Assembly (NCBI GenBank): GCA_002070055.1
Contig: MWCM01000011.1
Location: 1-48,252 of the forward strand
Direction: 5' to 3'
DNA length: 48,252 bases
Origin: a bacterium ADurb.Bin212
GTDB lineage: Bacteria; Patescibacteriota; UBA1384; XYA2-FULL-43-10
Shown: positions 1-9,137 of the stretch, in pieces
Layout: each line of letters starts with the position of its first letter
Position numbering within the stretch: position 1 is the stretch's first letter
Notes under the pieces: generated by a model
What the model was told of the DNA's origin: nothing
Database searches by the model: none
The model's input: the letters and a program-made list of their open reading frames with translations, nothing else
Made by a program: the position numbers and the translations under genes

Positions 1-7
1 TGATACT

Positions 8-28
8 AAAAGTTGCACTACAACTTTT
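8..28. repeat. Perfect 8-bp hairpin at window start
   Basis: AAAAGTTG (8-15) and CAACTTTT (21-28) form a perfect 8-bp stem around a 5-nt loop. It may be the terminator of a gene lying left of the window. The T-run is short, so this is only a possibility. Confidence 0.4.
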
Positions 29-84
29 CTGTGCGTAGATAGGCTTAGATTTACCACACTAAGTGGTGAGGAGCCGCTAATGCC

Positions 85-113
85 TTGACAGATAGTTGAT
101 ATGTGTGTATAAT
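85..113 (+). promoter_or_regulatory. Strong sigma70-type promoter
   Basis: A perfect TTGACA (85-90) is followed by a 17-nt spacer and a perfect TATAAT (108-113), with a TG just upstream of the -10 (extended -10). Predicted transcription start is near 120. It drives the short hairpin-terminator unit at 120-224, not an obvious protein gene. Confidence 0.75.
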
Positions 114-119
114 ATGAAA

Positions 120-224
120 CTAATATGATTAGATTTTTCAAAAAATCAATTTTGGAGGCTGATGTGAGCTAAAGCTCGTCTATTCTTTAGTTCACATCAG
201 CCGCCCAAAGATGGGCGGTTTTTT
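120..224 (+). ncRNA. Candidate small RNA: promoter, hairpin, terminator
   Basis: This stretch of about 105 nt follows a consensus promoter. It holds a small hairpin (GATTTTT/AAAAATC near 130-147), then a near-perfect 18-bp stem (157-174 with 185-202, one G-U pair), then a canonical intrinsic terminator: CCGCCCA (201-207), TGGGCGG (212-218) and a T-run at 219-224. There is no room for a normal ORF. A GGAGG at 154-158 precedes a start-stop pair (ATG 162-164, TGA 165-167) inside the stem. It could be a free sRNA or a terminated leader. I recognise no family. Confidence 0.5.
201..224 (+). terminator. Intrinsic terminator
   Basis: Stem CCGCCCA/TGGGCGG (7 bp) with a 4-nt loop is followed by six T residues. 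It ends the transcript from the promoter at 85-113. Confidence 0.8.
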
Positions 225-230
225 GTTTTT

Positions 231-415
231 CAGGGCCTTTAGGTCCTGTTAATCTGCCGCGGTGCGGTTTGAAAAAAGGGGTGAGTCCGATGAAAGCCCA
301 TAAGGCCCCGGTTAAGAGCCGGCACGCTCGCTATAAGGGTGTGAGCGCCAGGGCGAATACACACGCTGCATGACTGGGGGTCGAGACAAGTCGTTTCGGC
401 CCCACCCTCCACGCA
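231..415. other. GC-rich structured intergenic block
   Basis: This block is clearly richer in GC than its AT-rich surroundings and full of pairing elements: CAGG/CCTG (231-246), GGGCCTT with AAGGCCC (near 233-308), CCGG/CCGG around 309-325, CGCTC with GAGCG (around 327-347), and a GGGG..CCCC hairpin near 375-402 with inner GAC/GTC and CGA/TCG pairs. Every frame gives only shadow ORFs with no ribosome binding site. It could be a structured RNA on either strand; the run of six A at 272-277 would be a T-run on the minus strand. No known RNA family matched by eye. Confidence 0.35.
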
Positions 416-417
416 TA

Positions 418-457
418 TTGACACGATATAATAATGATACTATCCTTGTGATAGTAT
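418..457 (+). promoter_or_regulatory. glmS promoter region with overlapping palindromic operator
   Basis: TTGACA (418-423) is followed after 17 nt by TATCCT (441-446). An alternative -10, TATAAT, lies at 427-432. A perfect 8-bp dyad, ATACTATC (437-444) and GATAGTAT (450-457) with a 5-nt centre, overlaps the -10 and the start region, which is the expected place for a repressor site. The same dyad could instead be the first hairpin of the leader RNA. Confidence 0.5.
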
Positions 458-464
458 GAGATAT

Positions 465-545
465 TTCCGCCAACAATAAACTTGGGGCACAGGTAATTGA
501 CAAGATTACCATTTGCTCCGTGTTTAGAAAAAGGCGGATTTTTTA
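465..545 (+). promoter_or_regulatory. Candidate glmS attenuator or riboswitch-like leader
   Basis: TCCGCC (466-471) can pair with GGCGGA (533-538), directly followed by a run of six T (539-544). The terminator stem therefore closes over about 61 nt. That loop contains a perfect GGTAAT/ATTACC hairpin (492-497 with 505-510) and further G/C-rich segments. A terminator closed over an internal domain is typical of regulated leaders. glmS starts about 100 nt downstream. The ligand, if any, is unknown, and the element does not look like the glmS ribozyme. Confidence 0.45.
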
Positions 546-648
546 TAAATAAAATATAAAATATCAAATATTGAAAATTCAAAATCAAAAGAAAGATTCA
601 ACAATTTTAACTATTAACTTCTAACTTTTAAATTAACATGGAGTGCTT

Positions 649-2424
649 ATGTGTGGAATTGTTGGTTACATTGGAAAAGGGGATGGGGCACCAGCGGTAA
701 TCGATGGATTAAAGCGGCTGGAATACCGAGGATATGACAGCTGGGGAATTGCTGTGAGTGAATCGGATAAGATAAAATTCCACAAACAGGTTGGCAAAAT
801 CGGCGGATTCGAATTAAAACGAGATTTACCTGATTTTGGCGGTAGTATTTGTATTGGGCACACACGATGGGCAACTCACGGGGGAGTAACGGAGAAGAAT
901 TCACATCCCCATTTCTCTTGTGATAAAAAAATCGCTGTCGTGCATAACGGTATTGTTGAAAACTATCAGGAGCTTCGTAAAGAATTAGAGAGCAAAGGAC
1001 ACAAATTTGTTTCACAAACCGATACTGAGGTTATCGCTCATCTTTTAGAGGAGAATCTTAAACATAAGAAGAGTAAAAAAGATGCAGTATTAAAAACTCT
1101 AAGGGAGATCGAGGGGTCATACGCTTTGGGTATAATATTTGCAGGAGAGGAGATACTTTTTGGCGCTCGGAAGGGGAGTCCGCTAGTTTTGGGAGTCGGC
1201 AAACAAGAATTTTATCTTGGTTCGGATGTCCCCGCCTTTTTAAAGCACACCAATAAAGTTGTCTTTTTAGATGAATTCCAAATGGTAGAAATCTCCGGTG
1301 GAAATTACGAGGTGAGCGACGTTAATAGCGGGAAAGCGGCTAAAGTTAAAGAAACCAAGATAGAATGGGATTTAGATGAGGCCGAGAAGGGCGGACATCC
1401 TCATTTTATGATTAAAGAGATGTTGGAACAGCCAACGGTAATAGAGAAGACAATTAGCATTAGTGAGGAGGAGCTTTCCCCTGCTGTAAAAATGATCGAA
1501 AAGGCAAAAAATATTTATGTTGTTGCCTGCGGAACAGCACTTCATGCGGGAATTTATGGCTCTTATCTCTTTGCCTTGGAGAATGGTGTGATGATGCAAC
1601 CGATTTCGGCTGGCGAATTCCCCCACTTTGGTTCTCTTCTTAAAAAGGGCGATTTGGTAATTACTGTTTCACAGAGCGGTGAGACGGCAGATGTTTTAGA
1701 GGCGGTAAAAAGTGCCCACAAAAGTGGTGCTAAAGTGTTGGCTTTGGTTAATGTAATGGGTTCAAGCCTTATGCGTGCAGCAGATTACTCTCTACTTACA
1801 AAAGCCGGTCCAGAAATTTGTGTTCTCTCGACAAAAGCATACGTATCACAACAAGCTATGTTCGCGATGCTCTCTGGCGCACTAAAGGGCAAGGTTTCTG
1901 CTACTAAAAAATTGTTACTTAAGGTTAAAGACGATGTGTCTTCGATACTTTCGGAATCATCAAGAAAAAATATTGCAAAAATGGCTAAAAAACTGGCTAA
2001 AGTTGATAATATTTACGCCTTGGGGCGGGGAATTAATTACTCTAATGCTCTTGAATCATGCTTAAAAATTAAAGAGGTGTCATACATACACGCAGAGGGT
2101 TTTGGTGGTGGCGATTTGAAGCATGGTCCGATTGCTCTAATAGAAAAAGATGTGCCGGTTCTTGTTTTTGCCGCCAATGATGGTGTAGATAAGGAGATCG
2201 TGTCTAATGCTATGGAGGTTAAGGCTAGGGGCGCGGAAGTAATTGGAATTTCCTATCAAAACAACGAAGTTTTCGAGCAGTATTTGCCGGCCAATGACCA
2301 CGGTCTTTTGACTCCAATAGCGTCAATTGTTTATTCCCAGCTTATGGCATATTATATTGCACTTGAAAAAAACCTTGATCCTGATAAGCCAAGGAATTTA
2401 GCAAAGAGCGTGACAGTTAAGTAG
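649..2424 (+). CDS. glmS: Glutamine-fructose-6-phosphate aminotransferase (isomerizing)
   Basis: Makes glucosamine-6-phosphate from fructose-6-phosphate and glutamine, the first step towards UDP-GlcNAc and the cell envelope; cytosolic. The ATG at 649 is chosen because it exposes the catalytic Cys as residue 2 (MCGIVGYIG); a GTG at 643 would bury it. A GGAG at 640-643 gives the right spacing. The N-terminal glutaminase domain has RGYDS, GHTRWATHG and HNGIVENY. Two SIS domains follow, with SQSGETADVLEA, STKAY and LKHGP, and the C-terminus ends in the typical LAKSVTV. At about 591 residues it is normal length. Its leader carries a possible attenuator. Downstream it converges on the atp operon. 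Confidence 0.98.
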   Translation: MCGIVGYIGKGDGAPAVIDGLKRLEYRGYDSWGIAVSESDKIKFHKQVGKIGGFELKRDLPDFGGSICIGHTRWATHGGVTEKNSHPHFSCDKKIAVVHNGIVENYQELRKELESKGHKFVSQTDTEVIAHLLEENLKHKKSKKDAVLKTLREIEGSYALGIIFAGEEILFGARKGSPLVLGVGKQEFYLGSDVPAFLKHTNKVVFLDEFQMVEISGGNYEVSDVNSGKAAKVKETKIEWDLDEAEKGGHPHFMIKEMLEQPTVIEKTISISEEELSPAVKMIEKAKNIYVVACGTALHAGIYGSYLFALENGVMMQPISAGEFPHFGSLLKKGDLVITVSQSGETADVLEAVKSAHKSGAKVLALVNVMGSSLMRAADYSLLTKAGPEICVLSTKAYVSQQAMFAMLSGALKGKVSATKKLLLKVKDDVSSILSESSRKNIAKMAKKLAKVDNIYALGRGINYSNALESCLKIKEVSYIHAEGFGGGDLKHGPIALIEKDVPVLVFAANDGVDKEIVSNAMEVKARGAEVIGISYQNNEVFEQYLPANDHGLLTPIASIVYSQLMAYYIALEKNLDPDKPRNLAKSVTVK

Positions 2425-2451
2425 AAAAAGATAATAAAACTACTACTCGTG

Positions 2452-2486
2452 AAAAGAAAGCTTTAGTATGATTAAAGCTTTCTTTT
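2452..2486. terminator. Bidirectional terminator between glmS and atpC
   Basis: A perfect 14-bp stem (2452-2465 with 2473-2486) has a 7-nt loop and A/T-rich flanks usable as T-runs on both strands. It overlaps the stop codon and last codons of atpC, so the two converging operons share it. Confidence 0.75.
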
Positions 2487-2885
2487 GCGTCTTTTTAAAA
2501 AACTAAGCTTTGCCAGTTGTTTTTCTAAAGTTGCTTGGACTGTAGCGAACTCCTGTTCATCTGTTATGTTGGCTAAGAGCTTCTCGGCATTTGCTTTCGC
2601 TTCCATTATCTTAACTTCATCTAAGGAATCGGCGGATTCTGCTGTATCTGCCAGAATTTTTAAGAGTCCATTGGCAACATAGGCTACTCCACCCTCAGTA
2701 GCTAAATAATGTTCTTTTCCTGAAGTTTTTAATTTTATCTCGCCAGGGGATACTAAAGTAATTAGCGGCATGTGGTTTGCCAGTATAGATATCTGGCCAT
2801 CTGGCGTTGGTATCGACGCCTCGCTTACTTCGCCTTCGTAGCCTTCGCCTTCAGGGGTAATAAGTTTTAGATTAAAGTTAGACAT
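2472..2885 (-). CDS. atpC: ATP synthase epsilon subunit
   Basis: Epsilon subunit of the F1 central stalk, which couples gamma rotation to the c-ring and can inhibit hydrolysis. The 137 residues start MSNFNLKLITPEGEGYEGEV and contain the family signature ILANHMPLITLVSPGEIKL in the N-terminal beta-sandwich; a two-helix C-terminal domain follows and ends in a basic tail. It is the last gene of the operon. The ATG at 2885 has no clear Shine-Dalgarno. A four-helix-bundle gene separates it from atpD, which is unusual because atpD and atpC are normally adjacent. Its stop codon lies inside the shared terminator hairpin. Confidence 0.95.
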   Translation of the reverse strand: MSNFNLKLITPEGEGYEGEVSEASIPTPDGQISILANHMPLITLVSPGEIKLKTSGKEHYLATEGGVAYVANGLLKILADTAESADSLDEVKIMEAKANAEKLLANITDEQEFATVQATLEKQLAKLSFLKRRKRKL

Positions 2886-2939
2886 ATGTTTTATAATGAC
2901 AAATTTCTAATTACTAATTACTAATAAAATTCCAAAATC

Positions 2940-3305
2940 CTAAGAATTAATTTTTGATTTCTTGATTATTGATACAAATATCAAGCAAAGTTCTCGTGCT
3001 TCCCAAGTCAGACTATCAATCTCACTTAATAGTTGGGGGCTTGTTTTCCTTAACATTCTTAACCAATATTTTGCCTCTTTAGCCTCTTTTTTTGAAATAG
3101 AAATCTTATGCTCGAAGTCTCTTTTCGATTCTGCGCAGTCGGCTTCGCAATAATTCGCTCCTATAGATGTTGCTGACTTAACCAACTGAATAATAATTAT
3201 TGAGTTAACATCGTTTTTTGGTATTGTTTTCACTAAATCGATGACATTTTCAGCAAAAATTGCTGTCCTCTCCTCCAAATCAAATTTATTGTTTTGATTG
3301 GTCAT
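2940..3305 (-). CDS. Four-helix-bundle protein (23S rRNA intervening-sequence/Avd-like family)
   Basis: 121 residues, predicted all-helical. It carries the family hallmarks: a helix with LVKSATSIGANYCEAD, then SKRDFEHKISISKKEAKEAKYWLRML. This family was first seen in 23S rRNA intervening sequences and is structurally related to the Avd accessory protein of diversity-generating retroelements; its role as a free gene is unknown. It sits between atpD and atpC on the same strand, with AT-rich linkers on both sides and no clear ribosome binding site. It is homologous to the gene at 4747-5103. No reverse transcriptase or rRNA is nearby. Confidence 0.85.
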   Translation of the reverse strand: MTNQNNKFDLEERTAIFAENVIDLVKTIPKNDVNSIIIIQLVKSATSIGANYCEADCAESKRDFEHKISISKKEAKEAKYWLRMLRKTSPQLLSEIDSLTWEARELCLIFVSIIKKSKINS

Positions 3306-3323
3306 TGCATTAGGAATTAGATA

Positions 3324-4703
<1,380 letters not shown>

Positions 4704-4746
4704 TTATCAATTCTCAAATATCATATATCAATTAAATATCAAATTA

Positions 4747-5103
4747 TTATTTATTTAATGACTTAGCTTTCAAGGTGTTAATTGTTTTTTGAAATATTAA
4801 ATTAAATTCATGACATTCTTGTGCTAACGGAGAAATTTTTTCTGAACAATCAGGTGCGGATTCTCTGAGTAATTCTAACCAGTATTTTGTTTCTTGTGAT
4901 TCCTTTTTGCAAATAAATATTTTATTCCTGAAATCTTTTTTTGAAGATCCATTTATTGCTTCCATGTAATTCGCACCGATGCTTGTGCTAGATCTGATAA
5001 GTTGGTCAACAATTCTTCTTGAAACAACATCAGTTTTTACAAATCTACAAAGCCTGATAATTTCTTTGCTGAAATTTATTGTCCTTTCTTGCAGATTAAT
5101 CAT
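4747..5103 (-). CDS. Four-helix-bundle protein (23S rRNA intervening-sequence/Avd-like family)
   Basis: 118 residues, homologous to the protein at 2940-3305. Shared features are the LIRSSTSIGANYMEA helix and a following SKKDFRNKIFICKKESQETKYWLELL helix pair. It is predicted to be a helical bundle that oligomerises and may bind nucleic acid, by analogy with Avd. It lies between atpG and atpD. Its flanks are simple AT-rich sequence, as if the gene had been inserted as a module. Function in this operon is unknown; regulation of atp mRNA or mere hitch-hiking are both possible. Confidence 0.85.
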   Translation of the reverse strand: MINLQERTINFSKEIIRLCRFVKTDVVSRRIVDQLIRSSTSIGANYMEAINGSSKKDFRNKIFICKKESQETKYWLELLRESAPDCSEKISPLAQECHEFNLIFQKTINTLKAKSLNK

Positions 5104-5156
5104 TTCTATACTGATAATTAAATGATATTTGAAATATGTTATTTGATAAATTCTTT

Positions 5157-6068
5157 TTAGCTCATTGCTTCGGCAGCCCCCGATATCTCTGCAATTTCAC
5201 GTGTAATACCATCTTGTCTGATGGTATTATAAGTTAATGTTAAGTCGTTAATTAAATCTTTAGCGTTGTCGGAAGCGTTTTTCATGGCAAACATGCGAGC
5301 CGAATGTTCTGAAGCGTTTGCTTCGAGTAATGCTCCGTATATCTGCATTTTGATGAATTGAATCAATATTCTATCTAATACTGCGTCAGGACTCGGTTCG
5401 AATTTAAACTCAACATTATTAAAATTTTCACTTGGCTTTTCCCAAAGTGAGGGGATATCTATGTGGTCGCGAGTAATGGGAAGGATCTGTTTTGCAACCG
5501 GAGTTTGTTTGAGTGTGGATTCAAAATGTGAATATATGAGCACAACTTTGTCGTATCTCCCCTCCAAATAGCTATCTATCATTAGTTTGGAAACGGGTAG
5601 AATATCTTCGAAGTCAATTTCCTTGCCGAAACCCTCAAACTGAGCAATTAGGTTACTTTTGCTCAGTTTGGCAACTTGCCCAGATCCTTTTTGACCGATA
5701 CTAACCAAGTCAATATTATCTGCGATTTCTGCCTGTTCGCCGATTTTTACATTTCCTGCTGCATAACTGTTAGCCTTGTTAATAATATTAGTGTTATAGC
5801 TTCCGCACAGGCCTCTATCGGATGTTATCGTTATCAAGCCGGTTTTTTGGGTTCTGCGTTGATTTAAGAGGGGATGGGAATCCGGCGAGGTTACTCTACC
5901 TAGCAACTCTAAAAGATTCCAGGATGTTTGAATATAGCTTCTGGTGCTTTGCATTGCTCGAACCGCCTTTTGCATTTTTACGCTGGCAACCATCTCCATG
6001 GCGCGTGTAATCTGGCGAGTTGAGTTAACCGATTTAATTCTTCTTCTAAATTCTTGTGTACTTGGCAT
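5157..6068 (-). CDS. atpG: ATP synthase gamma subunit
   Basis: Central shaft of F1. The ATG at 6068 gives 303 residues starting MPSTQEFRRRIKSVNSTRQITRAMEMVASVKM as in the family; the open frame continues 12 codons further upstream, but that extension does not look like the family. The C-terminal helix has the conserved NASDNAKDLINDLTLTYN...R...ITREIAEISGAAEA. The middle Rossmann-like domain is normal. No strong Shine-Dalgarno is visible. The gap to atpA holds a 100-bp inverted-repeat element. Confidence 0.96.
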   Translation of the reverse strand: MPSTQEFRRRIKSVNSTRQITRAMEMVASVKMQKAVRAMQSTRSYIQTSWNLLELLGRVTSPDSHPLLNQRRTQKTGLITITSDRGLCGSYNTNIINKANSYAAGNVKIGEQAEIADNIDLVSIGQKGSGQVAKLSKSNLIAQFEGFGKEIDFEDILPVSKLMIDSYLEGRYDKVVLIYSHFESTLKQTPVAKQILPITRDHIDIPSLWEKPSENFNNVEFKFEPSPDAVLDRILIQFIKMQIYGALLEANASEHSARMFAMKNASDNAKDLINDLTLTYNTIRQDGITREIAEISGAAEAMS

Positions 6069-6081
6069 GTTTTTATTGTGA

Positions 6082-6182
6082 ACACCACCACAGATCAAAT
6101 TCACAGATCGGACCGATAAAGAAGTTTTTATCTTTTCCTATCTTATCTTTATTTAATCTGTGGAAGAAATCTGTGGTAGTGC
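6082..6182. repeat. MITE-like imperfect inverted repeat
   Basis: The outer arms ACCACCACAGAT (6084-6095) and ATCTGTGGTAGTG (6169-6181) pair with one mismatch. Inner arms CACAGAT (6102-6108) and ATCTGTG (6156-6162) pair perfectly, after a 6-nt gap on one side and a 6-nt gap on the other. The segment lies between atpA and atpG, encodes nothing, and resembles a short non-autonomous repeat or an mRNA processing hairpin. Confidence 0.55.
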
Positions 6183-6223
6183 TCTCCTTATTAATCCGTG
6201 TTTGGCCGTGAAGTTACTTCATA

Positions 6224-7744
6224 TTAATTCTCGACGTGCTTGGTATTTTTCTCTAAAAATACCTTGAGCTTATTCTCGTCTTTTTCACTAAGCTCGCCTG
6301 TGTTCTTTATATTTAATAGAACATCTTTTATGGCAACTCTAGCTTTTTTAATGGTCTCTGCTTCAATATCTTTGATCTCATTAACATTATATGCGTCAAA
6401 GTAGCCGTTATTAACTGCGTAAAGGCCGATAACTTGCTCCTCGACCGGCATTGGCGAATACTGTGGTTGTTTCATAACTTCGGTAATGCGTTTTCCCAAT
6501 TCAATCTGCTTTTTAGTCTCTGAGTCCAAATCGGAAGCGAACTGGGCGAATGCGGCTAACTCTCTAAACTGGGCCATTTGTAATTTAAGCTTTCCTGCTA
6601 CCTTTTTCATGGCTTTTATCTGAGCGGCACCGCCAACACGAGAAACGGATATTCCTGTATTTAGAGCTGGACGTATGCCTTGGTAGAACAGATCTGACTC
6701 TAAAAATATCTGTCCATCTGTAATAGAGATAACGTTAGTTGGAATGTATGCCGAAACGTCTCCAGCTTGTGTCTCAATAATTGGTAGAGCAGTAATCGAT
6801 CCGCCTCCGAAATCTTTATTTAGTCTGGCTGATCTTTCGAGTAATCTGGAATGAAGATAAAAAACATCGCCAGGATAGGCTTCACGACCTGGTGGGCGGC
6901 GCAACAGTAAGGACACCTGCCTATAGGCCCAAGCGTGTTTTGTTAAATCATCATAAATAATCAGCACGTCTTTGCCCTTCTCCATAAAGTATTCAGCAAT
7001 AGCACAACCGGAGTAGGGGGCGATGTAAGAAAGCGGTGCCGGGTCGGAAGCGCCTGCCACCACCACAGTTGTGTAGTCCATGGCGCCGTGCTTATCTAGG
7101 GTGGCCATAAGTTTGGCAACCTTAGACTCTTTTTGGCCGATAGCCACATAAATACAAATAGGGCGGTCGGCTTTTGGTAAATCTTTCTGATTGATTATTG
7201 TGTCGATGGCGATGGCGGTTTTTCCGGTGCCACGGTCACCGATTATCAGCTCGCGTTGGCCTCTGCCAATTGGGATTAAAGCATCAATAGCTTTAATACC
7301 TGTTTGCAACGGAACTGATACTCCTTGCCTTGTTATAACACCGGGAGCAATTTTCTCTATTGGCATCTCTTTGCCTCCGTTCAGCTCCGATTTTCCGTCC
7401 AACGGTTCACCTAGCGGGTTAACTGCTCTGCCGATAATATCTTCGCTAACAGGAATAGAGGCAACCGCTCCGGTGCAAGAGACCTTATCTCCCGCTTTAA
7501 TCTTTTCGTAATCTCCAAGCACAACAGCACCGATAGACGATTCCTCGAGATTTAAAATCATAGCATTTACTGTGTCGTCTGCGGTTTCAATTTCTACTAA
7601 CTCTCCACTTTTGGCGCTTTTTAGCCCTTGGATCCTGGCAATGCCATCACCTATTTCAGAGACGATGCCCAGTTCTTGTTCTTTAATCTCTGTATCGAGG
7701 TTCAATATTTCTGTTTTAATCTGCTCTATTATGTCGGTTTTCAT
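6224..7744 (-). CDS. atpA: ATP synthase alpha subunit
   Basis: Non-catalytic nucleotide-binding subunit of F1. The ATG at 7744 ([13 protein letters not shown]) is preferred over the upstream in-frame ATG at 7783 because AGGAG lies about 8 nt before it; this gives 506 residues, the family length. Walker A GDRGTGKT is at residues 169-176. [31 protein letters not shown] is conserved in substance, as is the [17 protein letters not shown] segment. The N-terminal helix that binds delta is present. Confidence 0.97.
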   Translation of the reverse strand: MKTDIIEQIKTEILNLDTEIKEQELGIVSEIGDGIARIQGLKSAKSGELVEIETADDTVNAMILNLEESSIGAVVLGDYEKIKAGDKVSCTGAVASIPVSEDIIGRAVNPLGEPLDGKSELNGGKEMPIEKIAPGVITRQGVSVPLQTGIKAIDALIPIGRGQRELIIGDRGTGKTAIAIDTIINQKDLPKADRPICIYVAIGQKESKVAKLMATLDKHGAMDYTTVVVAGASDPAPLSYIAPYSGCAIAEYFMEKGKDVLIIYDDLTKHAWAYRQVSLLLRRPPGREAYPGDVFYLHSRLLERSARLNKDFGGGSITALPIIETQAGDVSAYIPTNVISITDGQIFLESDLFYQGIRPALNTGISVSRVGGAAQIKAMKKVAGKLKLQMAQFRELAAFAQFASDLDSETKKQIELGKRITEVMKQPQYSPMPVEEQVIGLYAVNNGYFDAYNVNEIKDIEAETIKKARVAIKDVLLNIKNTGELSEKDENKLKVFLEKNTKHVEN

Positions 7745-7795
7745 CTTCTTATCTCCTGATATCCAATAATTTGAATTATACAATATATAAATTTG

Positions 7796-8200
7796 CTATT
7801 GTGCCGGACTCTTGGCTATAGCCTTCCTTAGTCTTCTAATTTTGTCTTTTAAAGACAGGTTGTAATAGCATCCGTTGAATTCAATAATTACTCCTGCCCC
7901 AATAGATTCATCTATTTTCTCATCAAATTGAATCTCTCTTTTGTATTTATGTGTGAGGTAAATCTTTATATCTTCCAAATCCTCTGCGGCAATTTTCTGT
8001 GAGCTTATAACGCTTACGATCATAATCTTGTTTTTTTCTGTCTCTAAATTCTTTGCTAAATTAATAATCTCCTCTAAGTCTTTTAATTTCCTGTTACGGT
8101 TCAAATCAGACCAGAGAGAAGCTGACAATTCCTTAACGTCAACTTTTTTATTAATTGCGGCTACAATGATCTTGGCATAATCTTTATTTGACAATTTCAT
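7796..8200 (-). CDS. atpH: ATP synthase delta subunit
   Basis: Peripheral-stalk subunit that links the top of F1 to subunit b. 134 residues, short against the usual 170-180; the N-terminal helical domain is reduced. The C-terminal part, with EKNKIMIVSVISSQKIAAEDLEDIK and IDESIGAGVIIEFNGCYYNLSLKDKIRRLRKAI, matches the OSCP/delta family (the usual text is D..LIGGv.i..g....D.S...rL..l). It overlaps atpF by 4 nt (ATGA), so it is translationally coupled. Confidence 0.88.
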   Translation of the reverse strand: MKLSNKDYAKIIVAAINKKVDVKELSASLWSDLNRNRKLKDLEEIINLAKNLETEKNKIMIVSVISSQKIAAEDLEDIKIYLTHKYKREIQFDEKIDESIGAGVIIEFNGCYYNLSLKDKIRRLRKAIAKSPAQ

Positions 8201-8694
8201 TTATCAAGCTCCATAATAGCTTCTTTTGTAAGTTTATCGCGGGTTTTAACGTCGAGTTTTTTAGAAGTAATTTTGTCCAATGATAAGGTTAGCAAGTCGG
8301 ATATCTGAGCTCTGGTTTCTTTGACTAAATTATTTTTCATATTAATAACCTCTTCTGAACTTCTTGTGATGATTTTCTCGGCCTCTTTGTGGGCATCAGC
8401 GATAATTGCTTTGGTTTGCTCTTCTGCCTCTTTTTTGCTGTTTGCAAGCAACTCATTTGCCTCTTTGTAGGCGTTTTGTCGAATTCTCTCAGCCTCCTTT
8501 TCTGCCTGTTCTAAGTTTTTGGAAGATATTTCCGCATCCTTTAGGCCTTGCTCAATTTTTTTTGATCTCTCGTCAAAGAGTTTTAAAAGTGGCTTATAAA
8601 GCAGTTTGCTCAAAATAAAAAGCAAAATCAAAAAGTTAACAACTTGTGCTATAAAAAGCTTCCAATCTATTCCCAGTGAATCTAATGCTTCCAT
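8197..8694 (-). CDS. atpF: ATP synthase b subunit
   Basis: Peripheral-stalk subunit with one N-terminal membrane helix (about residues 12-33, WKLFIAQVVNFLILLFILS) followed by a long charged amphipathic helix (about 40-130) that forms the stator. 165 residues, normal. GGAG stands about 5 nt before the ATG. It overlaps atpH by 4 nt at the 3' end. The gap to atpE contains TAGCNATTG-type repeats. Confidence 0.94.
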   Translation of the reverse strand: MEALDSLGIDWKLFIAQVVNFLILLFILSKLLYKPLLKLFDERSKKIEQGLKDAEISSKNLEQAEKEAERIRQNAYKEANELLANSKKEAEEQTKAIIADAHKEAEKIITRSSEEVINMKNNLVKETRAQISDLLTLSLDKITSKKLDVKTRDKLTKEAIMELDK

Positions 8695-8736
8695 AATGTC
8701 TCCATAATAAACCAGGCTAATACAATGGCAAATACC

Positions 8737-8806
8737 ATAGCTAGACGGTTGAGATACAATTGTTTAGCAATTGACTAGCCATGTCTAGCTATTGAATCTG
8801 CGATTG
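8737..8806. repeat. 11-bp phased repeat cluster (TAGCNATTGNN) after atpE
   Basis: Units at 8765-8775 (TAGCAATTGAC), 8776-8785 (TAGCCATGTC, one base short), 8786-8796 (TAGCTATTGAA) and 8797-8806 (degenerate) run head-to-tail up to the base next to the atpE stop codon. More degenerate units lie at 8737-8764. The same consensus occurs in a second cluster at 10002-10045. Confidence 0.7.
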
Positions 8807-9034
8807 TTATACGAATTTCACAATTAACGCCACAACCAAAGCATAGATTGCAACTGCTTCGGCGAAGGCAATAGCCAAGATCATTGAGGTTTGAACCTTA
8901 CCAGCTGCCTCGGGGTTTCTACCGATAGCTTCCAATCCTTTTGCTCCTATTATGCCGATTGCTATTGATGGGGCGATTGCTCCAATTGCTATTGCGCCAG
9001 CGGCGGCTAGAGCTGAAATTGCTTCTGCTTCCAT
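8807..9034 (-). CDS. atpE: ATP synthase c subunit
   Basis: 75-residue hairpin of two membrane helices joined by the polar loop GRNPEA; it forms the rotor ring. The ion-binding Glu is in the second helix ([16 protein letters not shown]). The residue pattern around it lacks the Gln and Ser/Thr ligands of sodium-type rings, so proton coupling is likely (inference). AAGGAG is perfectly spaced before the ATG at 9034. Repeats follow the stop immediately; an imperfect inverted repeat precedes the gene. Confidence 0.97.
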   Translation of the reverse strand: MEAEAISALAAAGAIAIGAIAPSIAIGIIGAKGLEAIGRNPEAAGKVQTSMILAIAFAEAVAIYALVVALIVKFV

Positions 9035-9055
9035 TTTTCTCCTTCTTTATTAAAC

Positions 9056-9126
9056 TTAAGAACTAAAGAACTGAAGAACAAAAGAACAATAATGATTCGT
9101 TCTTTGGTTTCTCGGTTCTTCTGTTA
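9056..9126. repeat. Imperfect inverted repeat between atpB and atpE
   Basis: A run of AAGAAC-type units near 9058-9088 can pair with GTTCTT-type units near 9098-9124 (about 21 of 27 positions). It may form an mRNA hairpin that limits read-through or protects the abundant atpE message. The sequence is low-complexity, so it may also be a simple repeat. Confidence 0.45.
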
Positions 9127-9137
9127 TTTTGTGTTTT

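Noticed and set aside
340-420. glmS ribozyme upstream of glmS, suggested by AGCGCC at 343-348
   Set aside because: The rest of the ribozyme core (GACGAGG and the P2.1/P3 segments) is missing, and the site is 300 nt from the start codon.
231-420. RNase P RNA, tmRNA, 5S rRNA or SRP RNA in the GC-rich block
   Set aside because: Signature segments (GAGGAAAGTCC, ACAGAA, GGTTCGAATCC, AGGTCCGGAAGG and similar) are absent on both strands.
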